Positions 54,878-64,000 of a DNA stretch of 64,000 nucleotides are shown here, piece by piece. The notes below the pieces were generated by a model. That model ran no database searches. It saw only the letters and a list, made by a program, of their open reading frames with translations, and was not told where the DNA came from. Each line of letters begins with the position of its first letter. Positions within the stretch are counted from its first letter, which is position 1. This DNA is from G963668435 sp963668435 (lineage in GTDB: Bacteria; Latescibacterota; Latescibacteria; Latescibacterales; Latescibacteraceae): positions 372,001 to 436,000 of the forward strand of contig CAXXSC010000008.1 in NCBI GenBank assembly GCA_963668435.2, read 5' to 3'. The position numbers and the translations under genes are program-made.

Positions 54878-55780
54878 TTATGCCCGTGGATGCGCCAGCT
54901 TATAAGCTTGAGCCAGACGGTCCATGGTAACATGTGTGTAAATCTGGGTTGTCTGCAATGAAGAGTGCCCCAGAAGTTCCTGTACCGCCCTGAGATCCGC
55001 GCCGCGGTCAAGCATGTGTGTCGCAAACGAATGTCGAAGCACGTGCGGGCTGAGATGCTCTTTTTCGGACACCTGCTTCAGGGTTTTCGTTATCGCCAGC
55101 TGAACACTCCGTTTCGCCATGCGACGGTATCGTGAGCTGATAAAAAGTGCTTTCTCCTTGAGTCCGCCCCTGTAGCGAAGCATTTTGTCCCTAAACGGCA
55201 GATAATCACGAATGGCATCGAGCGCTACCCGGCCGACAGGTACGATACGCTCCTTGTTTCCCTTGCCCAACACCCGTACAGTGCCGTTATGGAAATCGAT
55301 ATCACCTGTATCGAGCCCGTCCAGCTCTGAAAGACGGATTCCCGTACTGAAAAAAAGTTCGATTATTGCACGATTGCGGCGGTCGTAAAAATCAGGTGCA
55401 TCGAGAAGGTCAATGGCCCGCTGGATTTCCTCGATACTCAGGAACACCGGGTCCTTCTTTTCGAGTTTCGGTGTTTTCACCTCTGCCGCTGGATTGACAT
55501 CGATGATACCTTCGGCGGCAAGATATTTGCCGAATGATTTCATTGAGGCGAGTTTTCTGGCAATGGAGCGCTTTGCAAGTCCGTTGGCGGAGAGCACATA
55601 CATATAATCGCGAATGTTTGTCTTCGTGAAGGCCTCTATCCCGATTTCATCCAGCTCCTCGCGCTCAGCAAGAAAGCCGAAAAACTGCGACAGGTCGCGT
55701 TCGTATCCCTCAATTGTCGCCGGCGAGCTGTTTTTCTGAACTTCGAGATATGTGAGAAAGCGTTCGAGATAAGCGATCAT
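54878..55780 (-). CDS. xerC: Tyrosine recombinase XerC/XerD
   Basis: A 300-aa site-specific recombinase resolving chromosome dimers at dif. The N-terminal SAM-like DNA-binding domain covers residues 1-90. Catalytic residues are all present: R149 (STGIRLSEL), K173, H246 and R249 ([12 protein letters not shown]), H272 (LLGHSS) and nucleophile Y281 (IYTHV). The position between topA and hslV is the same as codV/xerC in other phyla, which favours chromosomal Xer over a phage integrase. GGGAGG precedes the ATG. XerC versus XerD cannot be decided from one gene. Confidence 0.93.
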   Translation of the reverse strand: MIAYLERFLTYLEVQKNSSPATIEGYERDLSQFFGFLAEREELDEIGIEAFTKTNIRDYMYVLSANGLAKRSIARKLASMKSFGKYLAAEGIIDVNPAAEVKTPKLEKKDPVFLSIEEIQRAIDLLDAPDFYDRRNRAIIELFFSTGIRLSELDGLDTGDIDFHNGTVRVLGKGNKERIVPVGRVALDAIRDYLPFRDKMLRYRGGLKEKALFISSRYRRMAKRSVQLAITKTLKQVSEKEHLSPHVLRHSFATHMLDRGADLRAVQELLGHSSLQTTQIYTHVTMDRLAQAYKLAHPRA

Positions 55781-55813
55781 ATATCGCCTCCCTTGCTGAC
55801 GGGACCGTGCGGC

Positions 55814-58042
55814 TTACTGCTCCGCCCCGTCCGGCTCGAACCTGGTTTTACAACGCGGACAACTGTATGAACCGCCGTTTTTCGCCTCGATCACTGTCGG
55901 ACAGCCGCATGACGGGCATTCTTTCGCAACAGGCTTATCCCAGCTTGCATACTTGCAGTCGGGATAGCGGCTGCAGCCATAGAAAAGACGTCCCCTCTTG
56001 GATTTCTTTTCCACGAGATCGCCGTCACAACCCTCCTCAGGGCATTTCACACCCAGCGAGAACGGTTTAATGTTCTTGCAATCCGGGTAGTTCGAACAGG
56101 CGATAAAACGTCCGTACCTGCCCGACTTGACCTCCATCGGCGACCCGCATTTATCGCAGATCTCATCAGTTTTGATCTGCTCCTGATCATCGAGCGGCTT
56201 CGTGTTCTTGCATTTCGGGAATCCCGAACATGCCATGAAACGCCCGTTGCGACCCCATCGAATGATCATGGGATTGCCGCATTTTTCACAGACTTCATCG
56301 GTCTTTTCTATCAGCGATTCTTTCAGTTCTTTCTTTTTGCCCTGAAGCTCCTCGAGCGACGCGCTGAACGGCTCATAGAATTCATTGACAACATTGAGCC
56401 ACTTGTAGTTACCCGCCTCAACCTTATCAAGCTCCTCCTCGAGATTGGCGGTAAACCCGACATTGAATACCGATTCGAGATTGCCGACAAGGATAGTGTT
56501 GACATTCCTGCCCAGCTCGGTCGATTTCAGACGGCCTTTCTCGCGCTCGACATACTTGCGGTTGATAATGGTGTTGATGATCTGCGCATAGGTCGAGGGA
56601 CGGCCGATACCGAGCGATTCCAGCTCACGAACCAGCGAGGCCTCCGAAAACGCCGCAGGAGGTTTTGTGAAATGCTGGGTCGGCATGGTGTTTTCGAGAT
56701 CGAGCGGATCATTCGCGGCCACGGGAGGCAGCGCATCCACTGGGGCCTCGTCGTCGCCGTTCTTGCCCTCGTTCTGCTGCATATCCTCGTAGACTGCGAG
56801 ATAACCGCTGTATTCGAGGTGACGGGCATTTGCTCTGAGCTCATATGATCCGGCAGCAATATCCACGGTCACAACAGTGAACTCGGCCGGTTTCATCTGC
56901 GAGGCAATGAACTTGTTCCAGACCAGCGTATACAGCTTGAGCTGATCGGCATTCAGATACTGCTTGATCTTCTCGGGCGGATAACTCATAGAGGCCGGGC
57001 GAATCGCCTCATGAGCGTCCTGGGCGCCTTTTTTCGCGCGGTAGACATTAGCCTTGGCGGGAAGGTGTTCTTCACCCCATTTATTGCCGATGAATTCACG
57101 AGCCTCGGCCAGCGCCTCAGGTGCAATACGGGTGGAGTCGGTACGCATGTAGGTAATAAGGCCTGTCGTCGTCGCACCAATCTCGACACCTTCATAAAGG
57201 CTCTGAGCAACACGCATGGTCCGTGTCACATTGAATCCCATACGGCGGGCAGCAGCCTGCTGCATGGTACTGGTGATAAAAGGCGGTGAAGGATTGCGCT
57301 TCGTTTTCTTCTTCTGAACCGAAGACACCTTGAAATCCTGATTACCGAGATCGGTAATAATGGCGTTTGCCTCCTCCTCGGATGAAATGGCAATATTCGC
57401 GCCATCCTTTTTCATCAGCTTTGCCTCGAAACTCTCATCCTTTTCAGTGGACAGCTCAGCGGCGATTTTCCAGTACTCTTCCGGTGTAAAAGCATCAATC
57501 TCGGCATCGCGTTCGACAATCATCCTGAGAGCAACCGACTGGACACGTCCCGCCGAAAGCCCCTTGTAAATGGTAGACCAGAGAACCGGGCTGACCTTAT
57601 AGCCTACAAGACGGTCGAGCACGCGTCGCGCCTGCTGTGCGTATACTTTATTGAGATCGAGCTCGCCCTTGTCCTCGACAGCTTTTCTGACAGCATCGCG
57701 GGTGATCTGGTTGATCAGCACACGATACGAGGGCTGGTCTTTCCCGACGATCTGATTCGCGACATGCCATGCAATTGCCTCACCCTCGCGATCAGGGTCC
57801 GTGGCGAGCAGGATGATATCAGCTTCCTTAGCGGATTTTTTCAAACCCTGAAGGGTTTTATACTTGCCTTTGATTACCGTGTACTTCGGCTCGAAGCCGT
57901 TCTCCACATCAATGGCGAAATCGTCCTGGGGCAGATCAATAATATGACCACCCGTCGGTTTGACGATGTAATCCTTGCCAAGGAACTTGTTTATAGTCTT
58001 CGCCTTTGCCGGCGACTCAACAATTACCAGAGATTTTCCCAT
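55814..58042 (-). CDS. topA: DNA topoisomerase I (type IA)
   Basis: A 742-aa enzyme that relaxes negative supercoils. The TOPRIM domain opens SLVIVESPAKAKTINKFLG and holds DPDREGEAIAWH; the nucleophile is Y298 in GLITYMRTDSTR. The C-terminus carries three four-cysteine zinc fingers (CEKCGNP, CDKCGSP, and the CPEEGCDG module with CSRYPDC), plus a final C-x2-C / C-x2-C zinc-ribbon (KECPSCGCP, SCPRCKTRF). Its ATG overlaps the smg stop codon by one base, so translation is coupled. The xerC start is 33 bp downstream. Confidence 0.97.
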   Translation of the reverse strand: MGKSLVIVESPAKAKTINKFLGKDYIVKPTGGHIIDLPQDDFAIDVENGFEPKYTVIKGKYKTLQGLKKSAKEADIILLATDPDREGEAIAWHVANQIVGKDQPSYRVLINQITRDAVRKAVEDKGELDLNKVYAQQARRVLDRLVGYKVSPVLWSTIYKGLSAGRVQSVALRMIVERDAEIDAFTPEEYWKIAAELSTEKDESFEAKLMKKDGANIAISSEEEANAIITDLGNQDFKVSSVQKKKTKRNPSPPFITSTMQQAAARRMGFNVTRTMRVAQSLYEGVEIGATTTGLITYMRTDSTRIAPEALAEAREFIGNKWGEEHLPAKANVYRAKKGAQDAHEAIRPASMSYPPEKIKQYLNADQLKLYTLVWNKFIASQMKPAEFTVVTVDIAAGSYELRANARHLEYSGYLAVYEDMQQNEGKNGDDEAPVDALPPVAANDPLDLENTMPTQHFTKPPAAFSEASLVRELESLGIGRPSTYAQIINTIINRKYVEREKGRLKSTELGRNVNTILVGNLESVFNVGFTANLEEELDKVEAGNYKWLNVVNEFYEPFSASLEELQGKKKELKESLIEKTDEVCEKCGNPMIIRWGRNGRFMACSGFPKCKNTKPLDDQEQIKTDEICDKCGSPMEVKSGRYGRFIACSNYPDCKNIKPFSLGVKCPEEGCDGDLVEKKSKRGRLFYGCSRYPDCKYASWDKPVAKECPSCGCPTVIEAKNGGSYSCPRCKTRFEPDGAEQ

Positions 58043-58476
58043 CAGTTGTCCCGTTCCATTCGCTTCATATAGTCTTCAAAAATAATAGCCGCAACCATTT
58101 CGTCGATTTCATATTCGCTGACCTTTGTGCCCGCGAAAAGACAGAAATCGATGAGTTTTTCCATCTGGGCGGCGTTGACAATTCCATGTGTTTTGAGGCT
58201 CGAGATATAACCGAACATTTCAGGCCGGATATTGACACGCTCGTAGTCGCTCAGAATCCGTGTCGAGGTCTCACGGTGCTTGTGGACCAGTTCAGGCTTG
58301 AGATGCACGAAATCGAGCTTTTCAAGCAGCATTCCGAGGGCATCGGCCACTTCATTCTCGCTGTAGCCGTTCAAAACCAGGCTTTCCGAAAAATCGGAAA
58401 GGCTCTCATCATCGAAATTGCTGTCTTTTAGATATCCAAGTAGAAATATCAATATTTCCATCGTTTTATTTGTCAT
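58042..58476 (-). CDS. smg: Smg/DUF494-family protein
   Basis: A 144-aa helical protein starting MEILIFLLGYLKDSNF after a short leader, with the family's acidic middle and the closing IDEMVAAIIFEDYMKRMERD. DUF494 (Smg) proteins are widespread and often adjoin topA, dprA or xer genes; the molecular role is not established. AAGGAG lies 5 nt before the ATG. First gene of the smg-topA-xerC-hslV-hslU-argF run, behind a good promoter. Confidence 0.87.
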   Translation of the reverse strand: MTNKTMEILIFLLGYLKDSNFDDESLSDFSESLVLNGYSENEVADALGMLLEKLDFVHLKPELVHKHRETSTRILSDYERVNIRPEMFGYISSLKTHGIVNAAQMEKLIDFCLFAGTKVSEYEIDEMVAAIIFEDYMKRMERDN

Positions 58477-58536
58477 TACCGCTCCTTAACGCTCCAAAAA
58501 ATAAAATTCCCAACTCATGCATCATGGGAAAAGTAA

Positions 58537-58565
58537 AATATAGATATTTTCCCATTGTTTTGCAA
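58537..58565 (-). promoter_or_regulatory. Sigma70-like promoter of the smg-topA operon
   Basis: TTGCAA (58560-58565) and TATATT (58537-58542) on the minus strand are spaced by 17 nt. The start site would be near 58530, about 54 nt before the smg ATG. TTCCCA/TGGGAA inverted segments (58507-58529) lie in the leader just downstream. Confidence 0.6.
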
Positions 58566-58660
58566 GTTCTTTCACCCGCATTCATCTTAAGCAAGCTTAC
58601 GCGTCCGACGTCCCAATCAGGCGATTAATGATGGGAATAATCACCTCATTCGTATCAAAT

Positions 58661-61594
58661 TCACATCCCTGTGCAGTAACGACGCGGCCCGAAAATTCCG
58701 GCATTTCCATGCATCGAAGGTGAAAACAAACGTTTTCTCAGACAGTCCTTCGCCCCATAGTCCATGCCCCAGAGATCGACAAGCAGACCGGCATACCAGG
58801 AATCTGAATCCTCCTTGTAGGCCCCGACAATGCCAATTTCAACAGGTAGAAAGGAAAATACGTTTGTCCTTGCGGTCAAGGTCGCGCCATATGATCTGAC
58901 CGCGTTGTCACGCCAGTCTGACAAGCCGCTGTCATTACTGAAAACCCCGCCGAAATCGGCGAAAAATGAGCCCGCGAACATGTGCGCATGCACGAGATTG
59001 ACACCAAATCCCCGATCGAGGAAAAGCAGCGGAAAACGGTACTCACCCGAAACGGTGAGTGACTGACGGCGCAATACTCTCTCGAGCCGGTCGCTCGGAT
59101 AATAGCCACGTGGCAGAAAGACAGCGGTGTAATAACCTATCCCGCCGCTGCGCCTTGAATACCGTGCCGAAAGCTCAAGTCCGTGATGCTTGAAAATTGA
59201 CGGCAGATACTGCCTGGCAGCAACATGCAGAACACGGCCATCATAATCACCCGGGCCGTTTTTAACAAAGCGCCGCGCCTCGATCCCAACAGCCTGCCCC
59301 CATGCCGGTACGATATCACGGTTCGCGTAATCCGGTATCCGGCTGAGAGACATCTCAGCAAAGACAGACAGGGCCGTGTCGCCGTCAGGCCCTATCCTGA
59401 AATCCTCGCCATCATAGAATCGCTGTATCTGAACACCAGTCCCGTAATAAGCCGAGAGCAGCGATGGTACGGAGCGATGAATAACATCAAGGGACATATC
59501 GACAACAGCGCCGCGCTCCCGATACCAGAGATCATCAGCTGAACTTAGCATCTCGTCACTGACATCCATATCATAGACATTGGCATTGATTGCAGGCCAG
59601 AAAGACCTGTTGAGCCATGACAGGTAGTATCCGGGGCGGTCAGTGCCACTATCCCAGGTCCCCGTTGCGTTCCATGTATTGATACCGACAGGGTCGCCGC
59701 CGGCGAGCACTGCGCCATATGTCCCGCTCCCCCTGTCTATCCCCAGCCAGGGAAGGTATATATATGGCTTCAGGCTGTCCTTGATCGACATGTCGCGTGA
59801 AACCGGCACCGCCGTTTCAACCCGCCGACTGTCGAATGTAAGCTGCCGGAGTGTTCCTCCTGTTTCGACTGGCGTGCCCTCCTCCGGCCTGAACGGTATA
59901 GTCCGAATCTCTTTCGCGCCGCCTTTCAGCGCAAGAAAAGACAGCGTCGAGCCATCGGGAGAAATCATGGGCTCGAAAGCACCGCTGTGAACAGCTGTCA
60001 GACGGAAAAGACGCTTATCAGTACGATCGAACGCAAAAATATTCCAGGGAGCGTTCCGTGCCGAACTGAACAGCAGCCAGCGTCCATCAGGCGAGAAAGA
60101 GGGGTCGCCATCACCAGAACTGTCGGACTGAAACAGGAGTTCTGCCTCACCAGTCTCTACGTTGACAAGGGCAATATCCGCGTTCCGTCCACGCTTGAGA
60201 GTAAGGGCAATAAATTTTCCATCAGGCGACCAGCGCAGCGATTCAAGCTGAAGGCCCGGCTCGGAGAGAATCGTCCGGCTCCCGCGTCCATCAATGCCGC
60301 TTACAACGAGGTCATTCCACATGCCGTTCCTGACAACAGCGGCAATCCGTGTGCCGTCGGGAGAGAGATCGGCCGAAAAAACATGCCCGGGAGATTTCAG
60401 GATTTCACGTGAACGAGTGCGCGAATCGAATATGACAGCGTGTTTCGAGTCAAGGTCGCCCCCTCCCAGCGGGTGAAATCCGGTCTCGGCAAAAAGCATA
60501 CGTCCTTTGTCGATAAAGCGTACGGGAGCACCGTTGTAAAGCCGTCCGGTTTCCGTCTCTCCAAGAACATGTCCCGTTGACGGATCGATCTCAAGAAGGG
60601 TGTCCTTGTTCTCATAGCCTTTCCTCAGGGCAAGTATCGTGCCGTCAGAGGACCAGCCGTGGGACACGATTCCGTTGAGCGGATTCCCGGCGATGGCAGT
60701 GCCTGAAGGAAGGTTTCGCGCTTTTTCCACCGCCCGGACGCTGTCTGTCTGAGCGGCAAACGACTTGAGGAATCCCGAATACAGTTTCGATGGCTCGACA
60801 CCGGTCACCTTTTTGAGTGCCCGGGAACTCCCGCTGATCGGGTGACGCCACTGGTAATCACTGACAGCGGCGAAAGTGCCCGGCCCGTAAGTGTTTTCGA
60901 GGTACTCCACAAAAAAGCAGCCGGAAAGATAATATCGCCCAGTAGGCGGCGCATAAGGCGATAGCGTTCCGGCGGCTGACAGCCCCCAGAGACCGCCGGT
61001 ATCCTCGAATGAGCGCATGAGCCCGCGGAAATAATGACTTCGTCCCCTGCCGCCATCCGTGAAACGAGTCTCGAGGTTTGTTGTCACACCCTCGATCATC
61101 CAGCCGGGAGAATAGAAATTAGTGACCGCGACACCAGGCCCGAACACTTTTGCCAGCCAGGCCATTTTCCCCTTGGGAGACGCGAGATGAACATAATGCG
61201 TGTACTCGTGAGTGAAAACGAGATCCATGATATCGCTGGTTGTCGAGCCTGCCCATTTCAGATCATCCAAGGGTGTTTCGTACAGTGAAATCCTGTTGGG
61301 CATCGGTGCATAGAAACCATTGAAACTGTCGGTGCCGGGATGAAGTACCACCGGCAGCTTGCGGGGCTTTACCATGAAATAGCCGCTGACATCGGCATGA
61401 ACCGTGTCGGCAAGGGCAAGCACCCGCGCGGCGAAAGCCTCGTGCCCCTCCGGATAATAAACTCTGAAAGCGCCATGCTCGGCCACTTTCCAACGCCATG
61501 CGGGGTGATAACGTGCCCCGGCGTAATTACCGGCGCCTGCCAGAGATACGGCCAAGAATAAAAAGAAAAACACTTTTCGCAATAGTGCAGTCAT
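58661..61594 (-). CDS. Secreted gluzincin/PD40 beta-propeller protein with barrel-like C-terminus
   Basis: A 977-aa exported protein. After the signal peptide, residues 40-180 form a peptidase-MA-like metalloprotease domain with HEYTH (129-133) and downstream E168 in PGWMIEGVTTNLE, the expected zinc set. Residues about 290-620 are PD40/TolB-type propeller blades (DLSPDGTRIAAVV; LRWSPDGKFIALT; SFSPDGRWLLFSS). The last 300 residues show alternating strands typical of an outer-membrane barrel (SLTVSGEYRFPLLF; GVNLVHAHMFAGSFFADFGG). Such proteins are frequent in FCB genomes with unknown substrates. The ATG at 61594 has GGA 7 nt upstream; an in-frame ATG two codons earlier is nearly as good. Confidence 0.8.
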   Translation of the reverse strand: MTALLRKVFFFLFLAVSLAGAGNYAGARYHPAWRWKVAEHGAFRVYYPEGHEAFAARVLALADTVHADVSGYFMVKPRKLPVVLHPGTDSFNGFYAPMPNRISLYETPLDDLKWAGSTTSDIMDLVFTHEYTHYVHLASPKGKMAWLAKVFGPGVAVTNFYSPGWMIEGVTTNLETRFTDGGRGRSHYFRGLMRSFEDTGGLWGLSAAGTLSPYAPPTGRYYLSGCFFVEYLENTYGPGTFAAVSDYQWRHPISGSSRALKKVTGVEPSKLYSGFLKSFAAQTDSVRAVEKARNLPSGTAIAGNPLNGIVSHGWSSDGTILALRKGYENKDTLLEIDPSTGHVLGETETGRLYNGAPVRFIDKGRMLFAETGFHPLGGGDLDSKHAVIFDSRTRSREILKSPGHVFSADLSPDGTRIAAVVRNGMWNDLVVSGIDGRGSRTILSEPGLQLESLRWSPDGKFIALTLKRGRNADIALVNVETGEAELLFQSDSSGDGDPSFSPDGRWLLFSSARNAPWNIFAFDRTDKRLFRLTAVHSGAFEPMISPDGSTLSFLALKGGAKEIRTIPFRPEEGTPVETGGTLRQLTFDSRRVETAVPVSRDMSIKDSLKPYIYLPWLGIDRGSGTYGAVLAGGDPVGINTWNATGTWDSGTDRPGYYLSWLNRSFWPAINANVYDMDVSDEMLSSADDLWYRERGAVVDMSLDVIHRSVPSLLSAYYGTGVQIQRFYDGEDFRIGPDGDTALSVFAEMSLSRIPDYANRDIVPAWGQAVGIEARRFVKNGPGDYDGRVLHVAARQYLPSIFKHHGLELSARYSRRSGGIGYYTAVFLPRGYYPSDRLERVLRRQSLTVSGEYRFPLLFLDRGFGVNLVHAHMFAGSFFADFGGVFSNDSGLSDWRDNAVRSYGATLTARTNVFSFLPVEIGIVGAYKEDSDSWYAGLLVDLWGMDYGAKDCLRKRLFSPSMHGNAGIFGPRRYCTGM

Positions 61595-61644
61595 TTTCAT
61601 ATCCAAAATAACGATGCCTTTTTTCTATATAAACGTATATAATG

Positions 61645-61674
61645 AGTGTACGGACATGAACGCCGAAAAGTCAA
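61645..61674 (-). promoter_or_regulatory. Possible promoter of the gluzincin/PD40 gene
   Basis: TTGACT (61669-61674) and TACACT (61645-61650) on the minus strand are spaced by 18 nt, about 50 bp before the ATG. A near-palindromic TATATAAACGTATATA lies between it and the gene. Confidence 0.35.
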
Positions 61675-61885
61675 TGTAATTCAGCGCATTTATTATCGCG
61701 CCCGTTTCCAGTCCGACGTTTGAAACGGCAAAATAGTTTTAATTCCTTTCAGAACAGCAGTTACATACTCCCCATCAAGCAAGCATGTATCGCGTTGCCG
61801 ATGTGGAATGTAAACAGATCATAGAAGATACTACCTTAAACGCGCTCAAAAAACCTATAATCACGCCGGAAAAGGAGAAATATCC

Positions 61886-63193
61886 ATGAGTATTTCAACT
61901 GCTCCCGCCGCATTTGCATTGCTCATTCTCATGAATATACTGCAGCCTGTCATTGCCAAGGCAGAGGTTGAGGAATGGACTGCATGGAAATACCGCATGC
62001 CGATCCATCTCAGTAATCGTAACGCGGGAAACACCGCTATGGTTCCCGTTGATGTCAATTTTTCACTTTTCGCGGATCAATTGACCGACGCGGAAAACGA
62101 GATACGGCTCATCCTTATCGAGGATAGCGCCGAAACGGAAATCCCTTTCCAGCTCTCGCGGCTTTCGACCTGGACAAAGAACACCGATGGCGAAAAAAGC
62201 AGGAAGACAATAAACGGCCGCATTACCTTTTTCGACACGGCGAAAAGCGGCAGTGATGCCGAATACTGCATCCTTTACGGCAACCCCAACGCCCGCAAAC
62301 CAAAATATGACAGCGATCTCATTATCAGCGGACCGAAGAACGCGCTCGTGATCGAAAACAGCGAAATGAAAGTCACCTTTCACAGTTCAGGCCAGATGTC
62401 CTCAGTCACATTGAAAAACAATCCTGACATGCCGGTCGCACCAAATACTAACGTGCTTCACTGGAATCCGGGAGTGTATATTCCCACTGTCCACTGGGCC
62501 CACGCTTTCGACTGGGATCCGCCGGAGACATTCGAGATCGAAACGGGACCGTTATTTATTGAGATAAAGAGAAGCGGTGTGTTTCCCAAAATTCCCGATG
62601 TTCATCTTTCAGTAACCTACCGCCTGTTCAGTAGAAGGGCTTTCGTTGAATCCTCGACAATGCTGAATACACTGGAGGACATCGGCGTAGTGGCACTCAG
62701 GAATGACGAGCTTGTTTTCGACGAGCTGTTCTTCACACGGGCGGCCTGGGAGGATTCCGGAACACAAAAAGACATTCTCCTCGATGATTACGAGCCTGTC
62801 AACCGTCATGGCGACATTATCAGGCTGTCAGACACTGCGCCCTGGATTTCGCTCTATAATCCCGAAACCGGTATCGGTGCGGCAACAATAAGGGCGATGC
62901 TGTCCGCTATCGGGCCGGATGGCGGTCCGGCAGTACTGTTCGATAACGCCACCTACCTTTCAAACGGCCACCTTCAGTACTGGTTCCGGCCGCAGGTCTA
63001 TTTTCATGTGGGCTGGGACAGGAAACAGCTCATCACGGTACCGAAAGGTTCACGCTATGCCGAACGGAATCTCTATCTTTTCTATGAACCCGTGGGGAAC
63101 AACCCGGCACATCCCGCCGCAGAGCTTTCCAAGGCTGTCAGAAAAGCCCCGTTGGCAGTCACTGGCGCATATGCCCTACCGCCGAACGAATAG
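61886..63193 (+). CDS. Secreted protein of unknown function, DUF2341-like N-terminus
   Basis: A 435-aa exported protein (signal peptide ending VIAKAE). The N-terminal part, WKYRMPIHLSNRNAGNTAMVPV with an acidic IRLILIEDSAETEIPFQLS stretch, resembles DUF2341-type beta-sandwich modules. The rest is beta-rich, with aromatic segments (LHWNPGVYIPTVHWAHAFDWDPPE; YWFRPQVYFHVGWD) suggestive of a carbohydrate-binding or galactose-mutarotase-like fold. I do not recognise a named family. AAGGAG lies 8 nt before the ATG. It is divergent from the gluzincin gene and runs into the uvrA promoter region. Confidence 0.7.
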   Translation: MSISTAPAAFALLILMNILQPVIAKAEVEEWTAWKYRMPIHLSNRNAGNTAMVPVDVNFSLFADQLTDAENEIRLILIEDSAETEIPFQLSRLSTWTKNTDGEKSRKTINGRITFFDTAKSGSDAEYCILYGNPNARKPKYDSDLIISGPKNALVIENSEMKVTFHSSGQMSSVTLKNNPDMPVAPNTNVLHWNPGVYIPTVHWAHAFDWDPPETFEIETGPLFIEIKRSGVFPKIPDVHLSVTYRLFSRRAFVESSTMLNTLEDIGVVALRNDELVFDELFFTRAAWEDSGTQKDILLDDYEPVNRHGDIIRLSDTAPWISLYNPETGIGAATIRAMLSAIGPDGGPAVLFDNATYLSNGHLQYWFRPQVYFHVGWDRKQLITVPKGSRYAERNLYLFYEPVGNNPAHPAAELSKAVRKAPLAVTGAYALPPNE

Positions 63194-63281
63194 CGAAGCT
63201 CAGCGGGGAAGCATATTCTGTTTTTACAGCGGTGGCAACCATTAAAGCAGACAAATCCGAGAAGAGTCCTGATAATTAGAC

Positions 63282-63311
63282 TTGATTTTTTATAGTAGAA
63301 ATAATTATATT
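63282..63311 (+). promoter_or_regulatory. Possible promoter of uvrA
   Basis: TTGATT (63282-63287) and TATATT (63306-63311) are spaced by 18 nt, with a leader of about 45 nt to the uvrA start. No LexA-type operator is evident in this gap. Confidence 0.4.
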
Positions 63312-63362
63312 TATTCATAGATTTTTTTACTGCAATACTCTACCCTGAAAACCGGATATTCC

Positions 63363-64000
63363 ATGAAAAAAGATGAATATATTTTTGTAAAAGGCGCCTG
63401 CGAGCACAATCTGAAATGCATCGACGTTAAAATTCCCCGGAATACTATGACTGTCGTCACCGGCCTTTCCGGTTCGGGGAAATCCTCGCTCGCTTTTGAC
63501 ACGATCTATGCAGAGGGCCAACGGCGCTATGTCGAAAGCCTTTCCGCGTATGCCCGCCAGTTCCTCGGCCTGATGGAAAAGCCGGATGTGGAATACATCG
63601 AGGGCCTCTCCCCTGCTATCTCGATCGAGCAGAGCAAGGGCTCGCACAATCCGCGCTCGACTGTGGGCACAGTCACCGAAATCTATGATTACCTGCGCCT
63701 GCTTTATGCAAGGCTCGGCACACCGCACTGTCCGGGATGTGGAAAGGAGATCAGCCGTCAGACACCGCAGGAAATTGTCGATACTATCCTTGCCATGCCG
63801 GAGAAAACCCGTATCCAGGTGCTCGCCCCGCTGGTCAGGGGCCGTAAGGGTGAATACCGCGAGGTGTTCAAACGCGCGCGGAACGACGGCTATATCCGTG
63901 TCCGCGTGGACGGCGAGGTCAGGAATCTTGATGAGGAGATCAAGCTCGAAAAAAATATAAAGCACAGCATCGAGGTCGTTGTCGACCGTCTTGCTGTTTC
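63363..64000 (+). CDS. uvrA: Excinuclease ABC subunit A (partial, N-terminal 212 residues)
   Basis: The reading is open to the window end. It starts [20 protein letters not shown]; Walker A is [20 protein letters not shown], followed by [16 protein letters not shown]. The signature-2 region [10 protein letters not shown] and the first zinc-finger half ([13 protein letters not shown]) follow. UvrA is the damage-recognising ATPase of nucleotide excision repair. GGAT lies upstream of the ATG, a weak ribosome site. The second ATPase half lies beyond the window. Confidence 0.95.
   Translation, partial: MKKDEYIFVKGACEHNLKCIDVKIPRNTMTVVTGLSGSGKSSLAFDTIYAEGQRRYVESLSAYARQFLGLMEKPDVEYIEGLSPAISIEQSKGSHNPRSTVGTVTEIYDYLRLLYARLGTPHCPGCGKEISRQTPQEIVDTILAMPEKTRIQVLAPLVRGRKGEYREVFKRARNDGYIRVRVDGEVRNLDEEIKLEKNIKHSIEVVVDRLAV

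Noticed and set aside
1..64000. tRNA, rRNA or known riboswitch genes
   Set aside because: No cloverleaf, rRNA-like stretch or recognisable riboswitch core was found in the intergenic gaps on reading both strands; a covariance-model scan would be decisive.

Overview
The window looks like a chromosomal segment of an uncultured, didermic, polysaccharide-degrading bacterium, most likely from the FCB side of the tree. The grounds are the many lipoprotein and Tat signal peptides, FG-GAP/ASPIC, Big_5 and PD40 secreted proteins, a MoxR/DUF58/BatA/DUF4159/DUF4175 cassette, a GTP-type PEP carboxykinase, and many Gfo/Idh/MocA oxidoreductases beside sulfatase and fucosidase/rhamnosidase-like genes. A Latescibacterota- or KSB1-like lineage is an inference; no rRNA or tRNA gene is visible to confirm it.

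Layout. (1) 1-4777, minus strand: a sugar-type ABC substrate-binding lipoprotein (cut by the window edge) with a DUF4380 lipoprotein, an FG-GAP/ASPIC protein, and an ETHE1-like persulfide dioxygenase fused to rhodanese. (2) 4955-7101, plus: an atypical epimerase and a Gfo/Idh/MocA oxidoreductase, closed by a strong bidirectional terminator. (3) 7172-11751, minus: Lrp/AsnC regulator, DapA-family aldolase, FGGY kinase, class II aldolase and HAD phosphatase, read from a promoter with perfect consensus boxes (TTGACA-17-TATAAT). This is probably a sugar or sugar-acid catabolic operon. (4) 11856-12095: intergenic palindromic repeats. (5) 12144-24058, minus: GH106-like hydrolase, nitrilase with two possible starts, alpha/beta hydrolase, Gfo/Idh, an AT-rich orphan PIN-type gene with no canonical start codon, a URO-D-family protein, an alpha/alpha-barrel lipoprotein and an exported FAD oxidoreductase. 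(6) 24199-29312, plus, divergent: bicupin, GH95 fucosidase and Tat-type sulfatase. Regions 5 and 6 read as one locus for a sulfated fucose/rhamnose-type glycan, with no SusC/SusD pair visible. (7) 29602-34982: beta-barrel protein, a 49-aa membrane protein, LOG-family protein, pckG and gpmI. (8) 35261-50075, minus: GuaB-like protein, DUF4159, DUF4175, TPR protein, an 'asparagine synthetase B'-like protein, MoxR, DUF58, a membrane acyltransferase, BatA-like protein and cysteine desulfurase, tightly packed. (9) 50167-58476, minus: smg-topA-xerC-hslV-hslU-argF and a Big_5 lipoprotein. (10) 58661-64000: a gluzincin/PD40/barrel protein, a secreted protein of unknown function, and the start of uvrA.

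The most striking sequence-level anomaly is a run of about twelve one-base indels, nearly all single-base insertions next to short G/C runs, confined to about 2.8 kb (42.56-45.36 kb) across three neighbouring genes. Genes on both sides are intact. A local consensus error is the simplest explanation; local gene decay is the alternative. The best candidate for unusual biology is the AT-rich PIN-domain gene at 18405-19172, whose well-placed Shine-Dalgarno sequence leads to an ATA codon.
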